Of a stretch of DNA of 64,000 bases, positions 8,760 through 17,305 are shown in pieces. The notes below the pieces were generated by a model, which was not told the DNA's origin, did no database searches, and was given only the letters and a program-made list of their open reading frames with translations. This DNA is from DASXQK01 sp963724385. GTDB taxonomy: Bacteria; Pseudomonadota; Alphaproteobacteria; Dongiales; Dongiaceae. A program made the position numbers and the translations under genes. Each line of letters begins with the position of its first letter. Position 1 is the stretch's first letter. The stretch covers positions 1,364,001 to 1,428,000 of the forward strand of contig CAVRUJ010000001.1 of NCBI GenBank assembly GCA_963724385.1, read 5' to 3'.

Positions 8760-10931
8760 ATGGACGAAGCAGTTAAGTCGGATACAGGAACCCTGGAGCG
8801 GCCCAACGGGGCGCTGCAGCTGCCCGATCCGCCGGAATCGCGCTTCATCAACCGCGAACTCTCCTGGCTCGCGTTCAACGAGCGCGTGCTGGAAGAGGCC
8901 GACAATCCCAATCACCCCCTGCTGGAACGGCTGCGCTTCCTGTCGATCTCGGCCAACAATCTCGACGAGTTCTACATGGTGCGGGTGGCCGGCCTCAAGG
9001 GCCAGCAGGCGGAAGGCATCGCCACGACTAGCCAGGACGGGCTCACCCCCGCTCAGCAGCTCGCCGCCATCAATGCCCTGACGGGCGAGCTGATGCGCAA
9101 CCAGCAGGCCTGCTGGCGCCGGCTGCGCGACGCGCTTCGGAGCAACGGCCTGGCGGTGATCGAAGGGGCCGAGCTGACGGCCGAGGAGAAGCAGTGGCTG
9201 GACGGCTTCTTCCTCGACCAGATCTTCCCGGTCCTGACGCCGATGGCGATGGACCCGGCCCATCCCTTCCCCTTCATCCCGAACCTGGGCTTCGCCATCG
9301 TCCTCGACCTTCGCCGGGCCGAAGACGGCCGGCAGTTGCGCGCCCTCATCGTGCTGCCGCCCCAGATCGCCCGCTTCATCCGCCTGCCCGGCAAGGCGAT
9401 TCGATTTCTGCCGCTGGAGACCCTGGTCGGGCTTTATCTGGACCGCCTGTTCCCCGGCTTCACCGTCATCGGCCTCGGCTATTTCCGCATGATCCGCGAC
9501 AGTGAAATGGAAATCGAGGAAGAGGCCGAGGATCTGGTGCGGCTGTTCGAATCGGCGCTCAAGCGCCGGCGTCGCGGTACCGTCATCCGCCTCAAGGTGA
9601 ACGCCGCGATGCCGGATGATCTGCGCGCCTTCGTCATCGATCAGCTCGACGTCAAGCCCGAGGACGTGTTTATCCAGGACGGGCTCCTGGGGCTCGCCTC
9701 GACCAGCAAGCTCATCGTCGCCGACCGCACGGATCTCCTGTTCCCGCCTTACAACGCCCGCTTCCCCGAGCGCATCCGCGATTTCGGCGGCGACTGCTTC
9801 GCCGCCATCCGCCAGAAGGACATCGTCGTCCACCATCCCTATGAGAGCTTCGACGTGGTGGTGCAGTTCCTGCGCCAGGCCGCGCGCGATCCCTCGGTGG
9901 TGGCGATCAAGCAGACGCTCTACCGCACCAGCGAGGATTCGCCGGTGGTGAAGGCGCTGATCGAGGCCGCCGACGCCGGCAAGTCGGTGACCGCGCTGAT
10001 CGAGCTCAAGGCCCGCTTCGACGAAGAGGCCAACATCCGCTGGGCCCGCGACATGGAACGGGCGGGCGTGCAAGTGGTCTACGGCTTCCTCGAGCTGAAG
10101 ACCCATGCCAAGGTCTCCATGGTCATGCGCCGGGAGGGCGGGACCTTGCGCAGCTATGTCCATTTCGGCACCGGCAACTACCATCCGATAACGGCCAAGA
10201 TCTACACCGACCTCTCCTTCTTCACCTGCGATCCGGCCCTGTGCCACGACGCGGCGCGCCTCTTCAACTTCATGACCGGATCGGCCAAGCCCGACCGGCT
10301 GGAAAAGGTGGCCGTGGCGCCCGTCAACCTGCGCAAGACCGTGCTGCAGCTGATCGGCGAGGAGATGGAGCATGCCGCGGAGGGCCGGCCGGCGACGATC
10401 TGGGTCAAGCTCAACTCTCTGGTCGACGCCGAGTTGATCGATGCGCTCTACCGGGCCTCCCAGGCGGGCGTGCAGATCGAGATGGTGATCCGCGGCATCT
10501 GCTGCCTCAGGCCCGGCGTGCCCGGCATGTCGGAGAACATCCGGGTCAAGAGCATCATCGGGCGCTTCCTCGAGCACAGCCGGATCCTCTGCTTCGGCGC
10601 CGGCCAGAAGCTGCCGTCGCGGGCCGCCAAGGTCTTCATCTCCTCGGCCGACTGGATGCCGCGCAATTTCGACCGCAGGCTCGAGACCCTGATCCCGATC
10701 GAGAACCCGACGGTCCATCAGCAGGTCCTCGACCAGATCATGATCGCCAATTTCAAGGACAACGCCCAGAGCTGGACGCTCGGGCCCGACGGGCGCTACA
10801 CCCGCGTCAACGCCGGGCCGGGGGCCTTCAGCGCCCATACCTTCTTCATGACCAATCCCAGCCTGTCGGGGCGCGGCAGCGCGCTCAAGAAATCAAAGAA
10901 AGCCCCGCAGCTCGAGCTCAAGAAATCGTGA
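8760..10931 (+). CDS. ppk1: polyphosphate kinase 1
   Basis: A 723-residue Ppk1, the usual full length. It builds inorganic polyphosphate from ATP reversibly. The N-terminal domain starts with FINRELSWLAFNERVLEEA, a family hallmark. The phosphorylated histidine is H449 (ELKTHAKVSMVMR) and the second catalytic histidine is H606 (FLEHSRILCFG), matching H435 and H592 of the E. coli enzyme. FGTGNYHP of the phospholipase-D-like fold is present. ATG 8760 is preceded by GAGAGGAGAG, a good ribosome site. The stop lies five bases before ppx. Confidence 0.96.
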   Translation: MDEAVKSDTGTLERPNGALQLPDPPESRFINRELSWLAFNERVLEEADNPNHPLLERLRFLSISANNLDEFYMVRVAGLKGQQAEGIATTSQDGLTPAQQLAAINALTGELMRNQQACWRRLRDALRSNGLAVIEGAELTAEEKQWLDGFFLDQIFPVLTPMAMDPAHPFPFIPNLGFAIVLDLRRAEDGRQLRALIVLPPQIARFIRLPGKAIRFLPLETLVGLYLDRLFPGFTVIGLGYFRMIRDSEMEIEEEAEDLVRLFESALKRRRRGTVIRLKVNAAMPDDLRAFVIDQLDVKPEDVFIQDGLLGLASTSKLIVADRTDLLFPPYNARFPERIRDFGGDCFAAIRQKDIVVHHPYESFDVVVQFLRQAARDPSVVAIKQTLYRTSEDSPVVKALIEAADAGKSVTALIELKARFDEEANIRWARDMERAGVQVVYGFLELKTHAKVSMVMRREGGTLRSYVHFGTGNYHPITAKIYTDLSFFTCDPALCHDAARLFNFMTGSAKPDRLEKVAVAPVNLRKTVLQLIGEEMEHAAEGRPATIWVKLNSLVDAELIDALYRASQAGVQIEMVIRGICCLRPGVPGMSENIRVKSIIGRFLEHSRILCFGAGQKLPSRAAKVFISSADWMPRNFDRRLETLIPIENPTVHQQVLDQIMIANFKDNAQSWTLGPDGRYTRVNAGPGAFSAHTFFMTNPSLSGRGSALKKSKKAPQLELKKS

Positions 10932-10936
10932 GGCGG

Positions 10937-12463
10937 ATGTCCGCTCGACGCTCCCGGCGCGCGGCGCCCGCCGCTTCGCGCCAAGGCCGCAGGGCGGTCG
11001 TCGACATCGGCTCCAACTCCATCCGCCTCGTGGTCTTCGACCGGCTGGCGCGCGCGCCCTTGCTGCTGTTCAACGAGAAGGTCCTCTGCGGCCTCGGCCG
11101 CGGGCTCGACGAAGCCGGGCGGCTCAACGAGGCGGGCGTCGAATTGGCCATGGTCAACCTCGTGCGCTTCGTGCGCCTGGCGAGAGCCATGGGCGTGGCC
11201 CAACTGGACATGCTGGCGACCGCGGCGGTGCGCGATGCCTCGGACGGGGAAGCCTTCGTGGCGGCGCTCAGCCGGCGCTGCGGGGTGCCGGTGCGCGTTC
11301 TTTCCGGCGCCGAGGAGGCGAGGTTTTCCGCCCTCGGCGTCGTCTCCGGTTGCATGGATGCCGACGGCATGATGGGCGATCTCGGCGGCGGTAGCCTGGA
11401 GCTGGTCGGGCTGGACAAGGGCAAGCTGGGCGGCCACGCGACCTTGCCGCTGGGCCCCTTGCGCGTCGGCGAGGTCGCCTCCGGCGAGCGCGAGGAGGCG
11501 CGCCAGCTGGTGGACCGGCATCTGGAAACGGTGCCGTGGCTTGGCGACCTGCGCGGCCGCGACTTCTATGCCGTCGGCGGCGCCTGGCGCTCGCTCGCCC
11601 GCATCCACATGGAGCAGACGGGCCACCCGCTCCACATCATCCAGCAGTACCGGATCGAGCGGCGGCACGCGGAGGATCTGCTGCGGATCATGAGCCGGCT
11701 CGGCCGCCGGTCACTGGCGGCGATCGCCGGGCTCTCCCGCCGGCGTGTGGACGGCCTGCCCTTCGCGGCCTTGGTGCTGGAGCGGCTGCTGCGCCTGGCG
11801 CGCCCGGCCAACGTCGTGTTCTCGGCCTTCGGCCTGCGCGAGGGCTTCCTGTTCAGCCAGCTGCCGGCGGCGCTGCGCCGACAGGATCCCTTGCTCGCGG
11901 TAGCGCGCGAGATCGCCCGGGAAAACGGCCGTTTCGGGGCGTTGGGTCCGGCGCTGGCGAAATGGACGGCGCCGCTCTTCACCGGCGAGAGCGAGGGCGA
12001 GGAAAGGATACGCCAGGCGGTCTGCCTGTTGAGCGACGTTGCCTGGCGCGATCATCCGGACTACCGGGCCGAGCAGGCCTTCCGGCGGATCCTGCGGCTG
12101 CCCATCGGCGGCATCGAGCATGGCGAGCGCGTCTTCGCCGGGGCCGCCGTAGCCGCCCGCTATGTCGGCAGCCTAGAGCCGGTCGCCAATGAACCGTCGC
12201 TTCGGCTGATCGACGAGGCGACGGCGAACCGGGCGCTCGTGCTCGGTCTCGCCCTCAGGCTCGCCTATTCGCTCTCGGGGGCGACGCTGCGCCTGCTGAA
12301 CGAGACGGAACTGCGCCTCAACGGGGATCGCCTGACGCTGATGCTGCCCAAGGACGGCGCGGTCATGTACGGCGAGGCGGTGGACCGGCGCCTCGAAGCC
12401 CTCGGCCGAGCGCTCGGCCGGCGGGTGGAGCGGGGAAGTTCCGCCCGGCGCGGGCGGAAGTAG
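10937..12463 (+). CDS. ppx: exopolyphosphatase
   Basis: A 508-residue Ppx/GppA phosphatase of the ASKHA superfamily, which releases phosphate from polyphosphate ends or hydrolyses pppGpp. Phosphate-binding motifs are VVDIGSNSIRLVVF (from about residue 21) and GDLGGGSLEL. The C-terminal part after residue 300 matches the helical domain of longer alphaproteobacterial Ppx. ATG 10937 is chosen five bases after the ppk1 stop; the first 18 residues are Arg-rich and probably disordered. Co-transcription with ppk1 puts synthesis and breakdown of polyphosphate under one promoter. Confidence 0.93.
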   Translation: MSARRSRRAAPAASRQGRRAVVDIGSNSIRLVVFDRLARAPLLLFNEKVLCGLGRGLDEAGRLNEAGVELAMVNLVRFVRLARAMGVAQLDMLATAAVRDASDGEAFVAALSRRCGVPVRVLSGAEEARFSALGVVSGCMDADGMMGDLGGGSLELVGLDKGKLGGHATLPLGPLRVGEVASGEREEARQLVDRHLETVPWLGDLRGRDFYAVGGAWRSLARIHMEQTGHPLHIIQQYRIERRHAEDLLRIMSRLGRRSLAAIAGLSRRRVDGLPFAALVLERLLRLARPANVVFSAFGLREGFLFSQLPAALRRQDPLLAVAREIARENGRFGALGPALAKWTAPLFTGESEGEERIRQAVCLLSDVAWRDHPDYRAEQAFRRILRLPIGGIEHGERVFAGAAVAARYVGSLEPVANEPSLRLIDEATANRALVLGLALRLAYSLSGATLRLLNETELRLNGDRLTLMLPKDGAVMYGEAVDRRLEALGRALGRRVERGSSARRGRK

Positions 12464-12489
12464 GCAAGGGCTGCGGCGCCGACCGGACC

Positions 12490-13650
12490 TCAGCCCTGCG
12501 TGCCGATGGGCACCACCTTGACCCGCCGGCCGTTGGAGGTGAGCGCAAGCCGCCCGTGCTTGAGGGCGAGCGCGTCGGCCCCGAAGATCTCGCGTCGCCA
12601 GCCGGAAAGGGCGGGCACATCGGCCTCGTCGTCAGCGGCGATGAGCTCCAGGTCGTCGGCGCTCGCGAGCAGCTTGGGTGCCACGTCATGGTTCTCGGAG
12701 CGCAATTTCAACAGCACGCGCAGCAGATCGGTGATCGGGCCAAGCCCCGCCGGCAGGTCGCGGCGCGGCGGGGGCACCGGGCACTCCTCGATGGGCAAAG
12801 CGAGCGCGCGGCCGACGGCGGCGAGGATGGCCGCACCCTGCTTGCTCTCGGCCTGCGAGCGGGAGAAACCCCGGCAGCGCGAGAGATACTCGATATCCGT
12901 CGGCGCATGGGCCGCAATCTCGGCGAGCGTCTCGTCCTTGACGATGCGCCCGCGGGGCAGGTCGCGCCGGCGCGCTTCCTCCTCGCGCCAGGCCGCCACC
13001 TCGCGCAGGACGGCGAAGGCGCGCGGCTTGTCGCTGCGGAACTTGATCCGGCGCCAGGCCTCCCGCGGATCGAGGTCGTAGGTCGCGGGGCTGGTCAGCA
13101 CCGCCATCTCCTCGGCGACCCAGCCGGCGCGCCCTGTCTTGTCGAGGCGGCGCTTCAGATGCTCATAGGCGGGCCGCAGATGGGTCACGTCGGCAAGCGC
13201 GTAGAGGAGCTGCCGGTCGGTCAGCGGGCGCTGGGCCCAGTCGGTGAAGCGGGAGCTCTTGTCGATCCGCGCGCCCGTCAGCTTGCCGGCCAAGGTCTCG
13301 TAGCTGACCGAATCGCCGAAGCCGCAGACCATGGCCGCCACCTGGGTATCGACCAGCGGGGCGGGAATCCTGCCGGTCAGGTGAAAGAAGATCTCGACGT
13401 CCTGGCGCGCGGCATGGAACACCTTCACCAGCTTGGGCTCGGCCAGGAGTTCCGTCAGCGGCGCCAAGTCGATGCCAGGGGCGAGACTGTCGATCGCCGC
13501 GGCCTCGTCGGGACCGGCGATCTGGACCAGGCAGAGCTGGGGCCAGTAGGTCCGGTCGCGCATGAATTCGGTGTCGATGGCGATGAATTCGGCTTGGCGC
13601 TGGCGCCGGCAGAATTCGGCGAGCGCGGCGGTCTCGGCGATAAGGGTCAT
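12490..13650 (-). CDS. rnd: ribonuclease D
   Basis: A 386-residue 3'-5' exoribonuclease that trims tRNA and other stable RNA ends. The DEDDy active site is readable: D26 and E28 in IAIDTEF, an Asp in FHAARQDVEIFF, and Tyr/Asp in LLYALADVTHL. A helical HRDC-type region follows (about 205-290). The C-terminal extension (GWRREIFGADALALKHG) is typical of alphaproteobacterial RNase D. It is convergent with ppx (26 bases between stops) and divergent from aspS with 114 bases between start codons. Confidence 0.93.
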   Translation of the reverse strand: MTLIAETAALAEFCRRQRQAEFIAIDTEFMRDRTYWPQLCLVQIAGPDEAAAIDSLAPGIDLAPLTELLAEPKLVKVFHAARQDVEIFFHLTGRIPAPLVDTQVAAMVCGFGDSVSYETLAGKLTGARIDKSSRFTDWAQRPLTDRQLLYALADVTHLRPAYEHLKRRLDKTGRAGWVAEEMAVLTSPATYDLDPREAWRRIKFRSDKPRAFAVLREVAAWREEEARRRDLPRGRIVKDETLAEIAAHAPTDIEYLSRCRGFSRSQAESKQGAAILAAVGRALALPIEECPVPPPRRDLPAGLGPITDLLRVLLKLRSENHDVAPKLLASADDLELIAADDEADVPALSGWRREIFGADALALKHGRLALTSNGRRVKVVPIGTQG

Positions 13651-13764
13651 CGGCGCCTGCTATACACGGGAATCGTTGGCTCTCCAACCCGCCGGCAGTA
13701 CCGGTCAGGGTTGACAAATGCGGGGCAAGAAGGCCTTTTGCGGCGGATTTTCGAGGACCGTCCC

Positions 13765-15546
13765 ATGCATGCCTATCGCACCCACAGCTGCGGCGAGCTG
13801 CGCCGGGCCGACGCCGGAAAGACCGTGCGGCTTTCCGGCTGGGTCCATCGCAAGCGCGATCACGGCAACCTGCTGTTCCTCGACCTGCGCGACCACTACG
13901 GCCTCACCCAATGCGTGGTCGATACCTCAAGCCCGCTGTTCGCGGCGATCGAGCAGGCCAGGCCCGAAAGCGTCGTCACGGTGACGGGCGAGGTGGTGGA
14001 GCGCACGCCCGACACCGTCAATCCCAAGCTCGCCACCGGCGGGATCGAAATCCGCATCGCGGAGTTCACCCTGCGGGCGGCGGCCGAGATGTTGCCGATC
14101 CAGGTCGCGAGCGACGAGGACGCCGGCGAGGACCTCCGCCTTGCCTACCGCTTCCTTGATCTCCGGCGCGAGCGCGTCCACCGCAACATCATGCTGCGCG
14201 CCCAAGTCATCGCCAGCATCCGCCGGCGCATGATCGAGCAGGGCTTCACCGAGTTCCAGACGCCGATCCTGACCTCGAGCTCGCCCGAGGGCGCGCGCGA
14301 TTTCCTGGTGCCGAGCCGGCTGCATCCGGGCAAGTTCTACGCGCTTCCGCAAGCGCCGCAGCAGTTCAAGCAGCTGCTGATGATCGCGGGCTTCGACCGC
14401 TATTTCCAGATCGCGCCCTGCTTCCGCGACGAGGACAGCCGCGCGGACCGGTCGCCCGGCGAGTTCTATCAGCTCGATTTCGAGATGTCCTTCGTGACCC
14501 AGGAGGACGTCTTCGCCGCTCTCGAGCCGGTGCTGCACGGCTTGTTCGACGAGTTCAAGGGCGACCGGCGCTTGAGTCCCATGCCCTTCCCGCGCATCGC
14601 CTATGACGAGGCGATGCTGAAATACGGCTCCGACAAGCCGGACCTGCGCAATCCGCTGGAGATCGCCGACGTCACCGAGATCTTCCGCGATTCGGGCTTC
14701 GGCATTTTCGCCAAGGCGGTTGCCGCCGGCGCCGTGGTGCGGGCGATTCCCGCCCCGGAGACCGCCATCCGCCCGCGCAGCTTCTTCGACAAGCTGAACG
14801 ACTGGGCGCGGGAGCAGGGCGCGGCCGGCCTCGGCTACGTCATCCTCGCCGAGGGCGGCGGCAAGGGCCCCATCGCGAAAAACCTCGATGCGGAGCGCAT
14901 CCGGCGCCTCGCCGCAGCGGCCGCCGCCAAGGACGGCGATTGCCTGTTCTTCGTCTGCGACAAGCAGGGCGCGGCGGCGAAATTCGCCGGCACGGTGCGC
15001 AGCAAGCTCGGCCAGGAGCTGGGGCTCATCGACGAGAGGCGCTTCGAGTTCTGCTGGATCGTCGATTTTCCCATGTACGAGCGCGACGAGCTCACCCAGA
15101 AGATCGAGTTCAGCCACAATCCCTTTTCCATGCCCCAGGGCGGGCTGGAGGCGCTGAGCACGATGGATCCGCTGGAGATCAAGGCCTACCAGTACGACAT
15201 CGTCTGCAACGGCGTCGAACTGTCGAGCGGCGCCATCCGCAACCACCTGCCGGAAATCATGTACAAGGCCTTCGCCATTGCGGGCTACGGGCGCGAGGAA
15301 GTGGAGGGTCGGTTCGGGGGCATGCTGAACGCACTCAAATTCGGCGCCCCGCCCCATGGCGGCTCGGCGCCCGGCATCGACCGCATCGTCATGCTGCTGG
15401 CAGAGGAGCGCAACATCCGCGAGGTCATCGCCTTTCCGCTGAACCAGCAGGCGATGGACCTGATGATGCAGGCGCCCTCCAGCGTTCCGCCCGAGCGGCT
15501 GAAGGAGCTCTGCATCCGCCTCGACCTGCCGCCGGCGAAGAAATAG
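13765..15546 (+). CDS. aspS: aspartyl-tRNA synthetase, non-discriminating type
   Basis: A 593-residue class II tRNA synthetase of the bacterial AspRS type: an N-terminal OB-fold anticodon domain (about 1-110), a catalytic core with motif 2 (FRDEDSRADR) and motif 3 (GIDRIVMLL), and the GAD insertion (about 290-410). The anticodon-binding loop reads RKRDHGN with His33, the residue found in non-discriminating AspRS such as that of Pseudomonas aeruginosa, where E. coli has Leu. Such enzymes also charge tRNA-Asn with Asp, which GatCAB then converts; gatCAB lies at 38.8-42.0 kb. ATG 13765 is the only start that keeps the usual N-terminus. Confidence 0.94.
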   Translation: MHAYRTHSCGELRRADAGKTVRLSGWVHRKRDHGNLLFLDLRDHYGLTQCVVDTSSPLFAAIEQARPESVVTVTGEVVERTPDTVNPKLATGGIEIRIAEFTLRAAAEMLPIQVASDEDAGEDLRLAYRFLDLRRERVHRNIMLRAQVIASIRRRMIEQGFTEFQTPILTSSSPEGARDFLVPSRLHPGKFYALPQAPQQFKQLLMIAGFDRYFQIAPCFRDEDSRADRSPGEFYQLDFEMSFVTQEDVFAALEPVLHGLFDEFKGDRRLSPMPFPRIAYDEAMLKYGSDKPDLRNPLEIADVTEIFRDSGFGIFAKAVAAGAVVRAIPAPETAIRPRSFFDKLNDWAREQGAAGLGYVILAEGGGKGPIAKNLDAERIRRLAAAAAAKDGDCLFFVCDKQGAAAKFAGTVRSKLGQELGLIDERRFEFCWIVDFPMYERDELTQKIEFSHNPFSMPQGGLEALSTMDPLEIKAYQYDIVCNGVELSSGAIRNHLPEIMYKAFAIAGYGREEVEGRFGGMLNALKFGAPPHGGSAPGIDRIVMLLAEERNIREVIAFPLNQQAMDLMMQAPSSVPPERLKELCIRLDLPPAKK

Positions 15547-15557
15547 TCCACTGGGCA

Positions 15558-15660
15558 CGCTTCGAGGGGCTCATCCTTCGTCGAGCTCCGGATGATGTCA
15601 CCCTCGTGGTGAGCCTGTGGAACCATCAGCGCCACGGGTCTTCGGCAGGGGCAAGAGCCG
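15558..15660. repeat. degenerate alphaproteobacterial intergenic repeat
   Basis: The short region between aspS and the next gene contains GGCTCATCCTTCG, GATGATGTCACCCTCGTGG and TGAGCCTGTGGAACCAT. These look like a worn copy of the CCTCATCCTGAGG / CCTCATGGTGAGG palindromic intergenic repeats seen in many alphaproteobacteria. The arms are imperfect and no terminator T-run follows. The family assignment is from memory of such repeats, not from a search. Confidence 0.4.
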
Positions 15661-15708
15661 CGTTGCCAAGGCGGCGCCTGCCTTCTAGACTTGATGCTTC
15701 CCGCAACG

Positions 15709-16758
15709 ATGGCCAGGTGTCGAGACTTGTCGCGTCCAGCCGATGACGGGTTCACCATGTCCGCCGCATGGGCGCCGCACAGTCGCTGCTGGATGGCGTG
15801 GCCGACTCGCGCGGAGACCTGGGGCGAGACTCTCGAGGCCGCGCGGGAAGCTTTCTCCGAAGCCGCCAATGCGATCGCGCGCTTTGAGCCCGTGACCTTC
15901 ATCGCCAAGCCGAAGAACGTGGCCGAAGTGTCGCTCACCACGGGAACCGGCGTCGGCACGCTCTCGCTTGCCCATGACGATTCCTTTTTGCGCGACATGG
16001 GGCCGAGCTTCGTCGTCGACGCGGGCGGACGGGTCGCCGGCGTGGATTGGTTGTGGAATGCCTGGGGCAATCGCTATCCCGACCATGAGCGCGACGCCGC
16101 GGTGGCCGAGAGCCTGCTGCAGCATCTGGCGATGCGGCGCTATGCCGCGCCCATGGTGCTGGAAGGCGGCGCCATCGACAGCGACGGCGAAGGGACGCTC
16201 ATCGCCAGCGAAACGGTGCTCTTGAACCCGAACCGCAACCCCACCCTCGGGCGGGCCGAGGTCGAGCGCTACCTGGCCGACTATCTGGGTGCGCGCAAGA
16301 TCATCTGGCTCGCCGGCGCGCTCGCGGGCGACCCGGCGGGGGGCCTCGTCGACAACGTCGCCTGCTTCGTCAAGCCGGGGACGGTGCTGGCGCTCTCCAC
16401 CTCGGACGCCGCCGACATCAACCATGCCGCCCTCAAGGACAACGTCGCGCGGCTCAAGGCGGCAAGCGACGCCAGGGGCCTGGCGCTCGAAGTCGTGGAG
16501 ATCGAGCAGCCCCGGCCGCGCCAGGGCGAAGGCGGCCGGCGCCTGCCGCTATCCTATACCAGCCTCTATCTCGCCAATGGCGCGGCCATCGTGCCGGCCT
16601 TCGAGGACCCGCAGGACAGCCCCGCTTCCGAACTGTTCGGGAGGCTTTTCCAGGGCCGTCAAATTGTCCAGGTACCGGCCCGCGAGCTGGCGTTTGCGGG
16701 CGCCGGGCTCAGGGCCATCGCGCTGGGGCAGCCCGCCGGGCCGATCGCAGCACCTTAG
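15709..16758 (+). CDS. agmatine deiminase-like protein lacking catalytic His and Cys
   Basis: A 349-residue protein of the agmatine deiminase (AguA, PAD superfamily) fold. Family landmarks are present: DDGFTM near the start, WMAWP, LRDMGPSFV, VLEGGAIDSDG and LLNPNRNP, and SYTSLYLANGAAIVP near the end. Two catalytic elements are changed. The GHVDN motif that carries the active-site His reads GLVDN (L213). The NIHCIT motif that carries the nucleophilic Cys reads GLRAIA (A336). The frame is otherwise intact. It may be a non-catalytic relative or have a new function. The start is uncertain: ATG 15709, ATG 15694 or TTG 15691 all precede the conserved DDGF. Confidence 0.78.
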   Translation: MARCRDLSRPADDGFTMSAAWAPHSRCWMAWPTRAETWGETLEAAREAFSEAANAIARFEPVTFIAKPKNVAEVSLTTGTGVGTLSLAHDDSFLRDMGPSFVVDAGGRVAGVDWLWNAWGNRYPDHERDAAVAESLLQHLAMRRYAAPMVLEGGAIDSDGEGTLIASETVLLNPNRNPTLGRAEVERYLADYLGARKIIWLAGALAGDPAGGLVDNVACFVKPGTVLALSTSDAADINHAALKDNVARLKAASDARGLALEVVEIEQPRPRQGEGGRRLPLSYTSLYLANGAAIVPAFEDPQDSPASELFGRLFQGRQIVQVPARELAFAGAGLRAIALGQPAGPIAAP

Positions 16759-16793
16759 AGCCTCTTTAGGATCGCCGCGGGGCAGCCTTGTTT

Positions 16794-17267
16794 CTACGGC
16801 ACGATCGTCACTTGGCCGCGGAGAGCGCCTTGAGGGAACGCGGTCGTGTGAATTCTAACGAACCAACGGCCGCCCAGCAGGTCCGTCTCCTGGTAGGGCG
16901 CAATGATCGTCCAGTTGTGCAGCGGGCTTTGCACCGCCATGCCCGATGCGATCCAGATCTGGACCGGGGCCGTGTGATCGCTGGGTGAAGCCGGGCCATG
17001 GAAATGGACCATGATGACCTGGCTCCCGAGCCCGCTGTACGTGATTGTCCAGGTGAGGGTCCGACTCGTCTTGTCGTAGGTTATGTCGGCGTGGCCAGTG
17101 CCCGGCGAGCCCGACGGAGGCACTTCGTTGGTGCCGGCGAGCTCTGCCTTCAGCTTCACGATCTCGTCGGCCGAAGCGAGGGGCATTGTCGCCAGCAGCG
17201 TGACGGCCGCGAGCGCCGCCAGCCAGGACCACCGCCGCCCGTGCCGCCCGTCCACTATCCGCGCCAT
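16794..17267 (-). CDS. exported CHRD-domain protein
   Basis: A 157-residue protein with a Sec signal peptide (hydrophobic WLAALAAVTLLATMPLASA, about residues 12-31) followed by a single CHRD domain, recognised by LKAELAGTNEVPPSGSPGTG, ITYDKTSRTLTW, HFHGPA and ALRGQVTIV. CHRD domains occur in secreted or periplasmic bacterial proteins and in chordin; their bacterial function is unknown. ATG 17267 is chosen because AAGGAAG lies at the right distance and the signal peptide begins there. It lies 38 bases after the Cyc2-like gene on the same strand, so the two are probably co-transcribed. Confidence 0.85.
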   Translation of the reverse strand: MARIVDGRHGRRWSWLAALAAVTLLATMPLASADEIVKLKAELAGTNEVPPSGSPGTGHADITYDKTSRTLTWTITYSGLGSQVIMVHFHGPASPSDHTAPVQIWIASGMAVQSPLHNWTIIAPYQETDLLGGRWFVRIHTTAFPQGALRGQVTIVP

Positions 17268-17305
17268 GGCCGTTTCCTTCCTTTTTTGGCCTCTGCCACC
17301 TGCAG

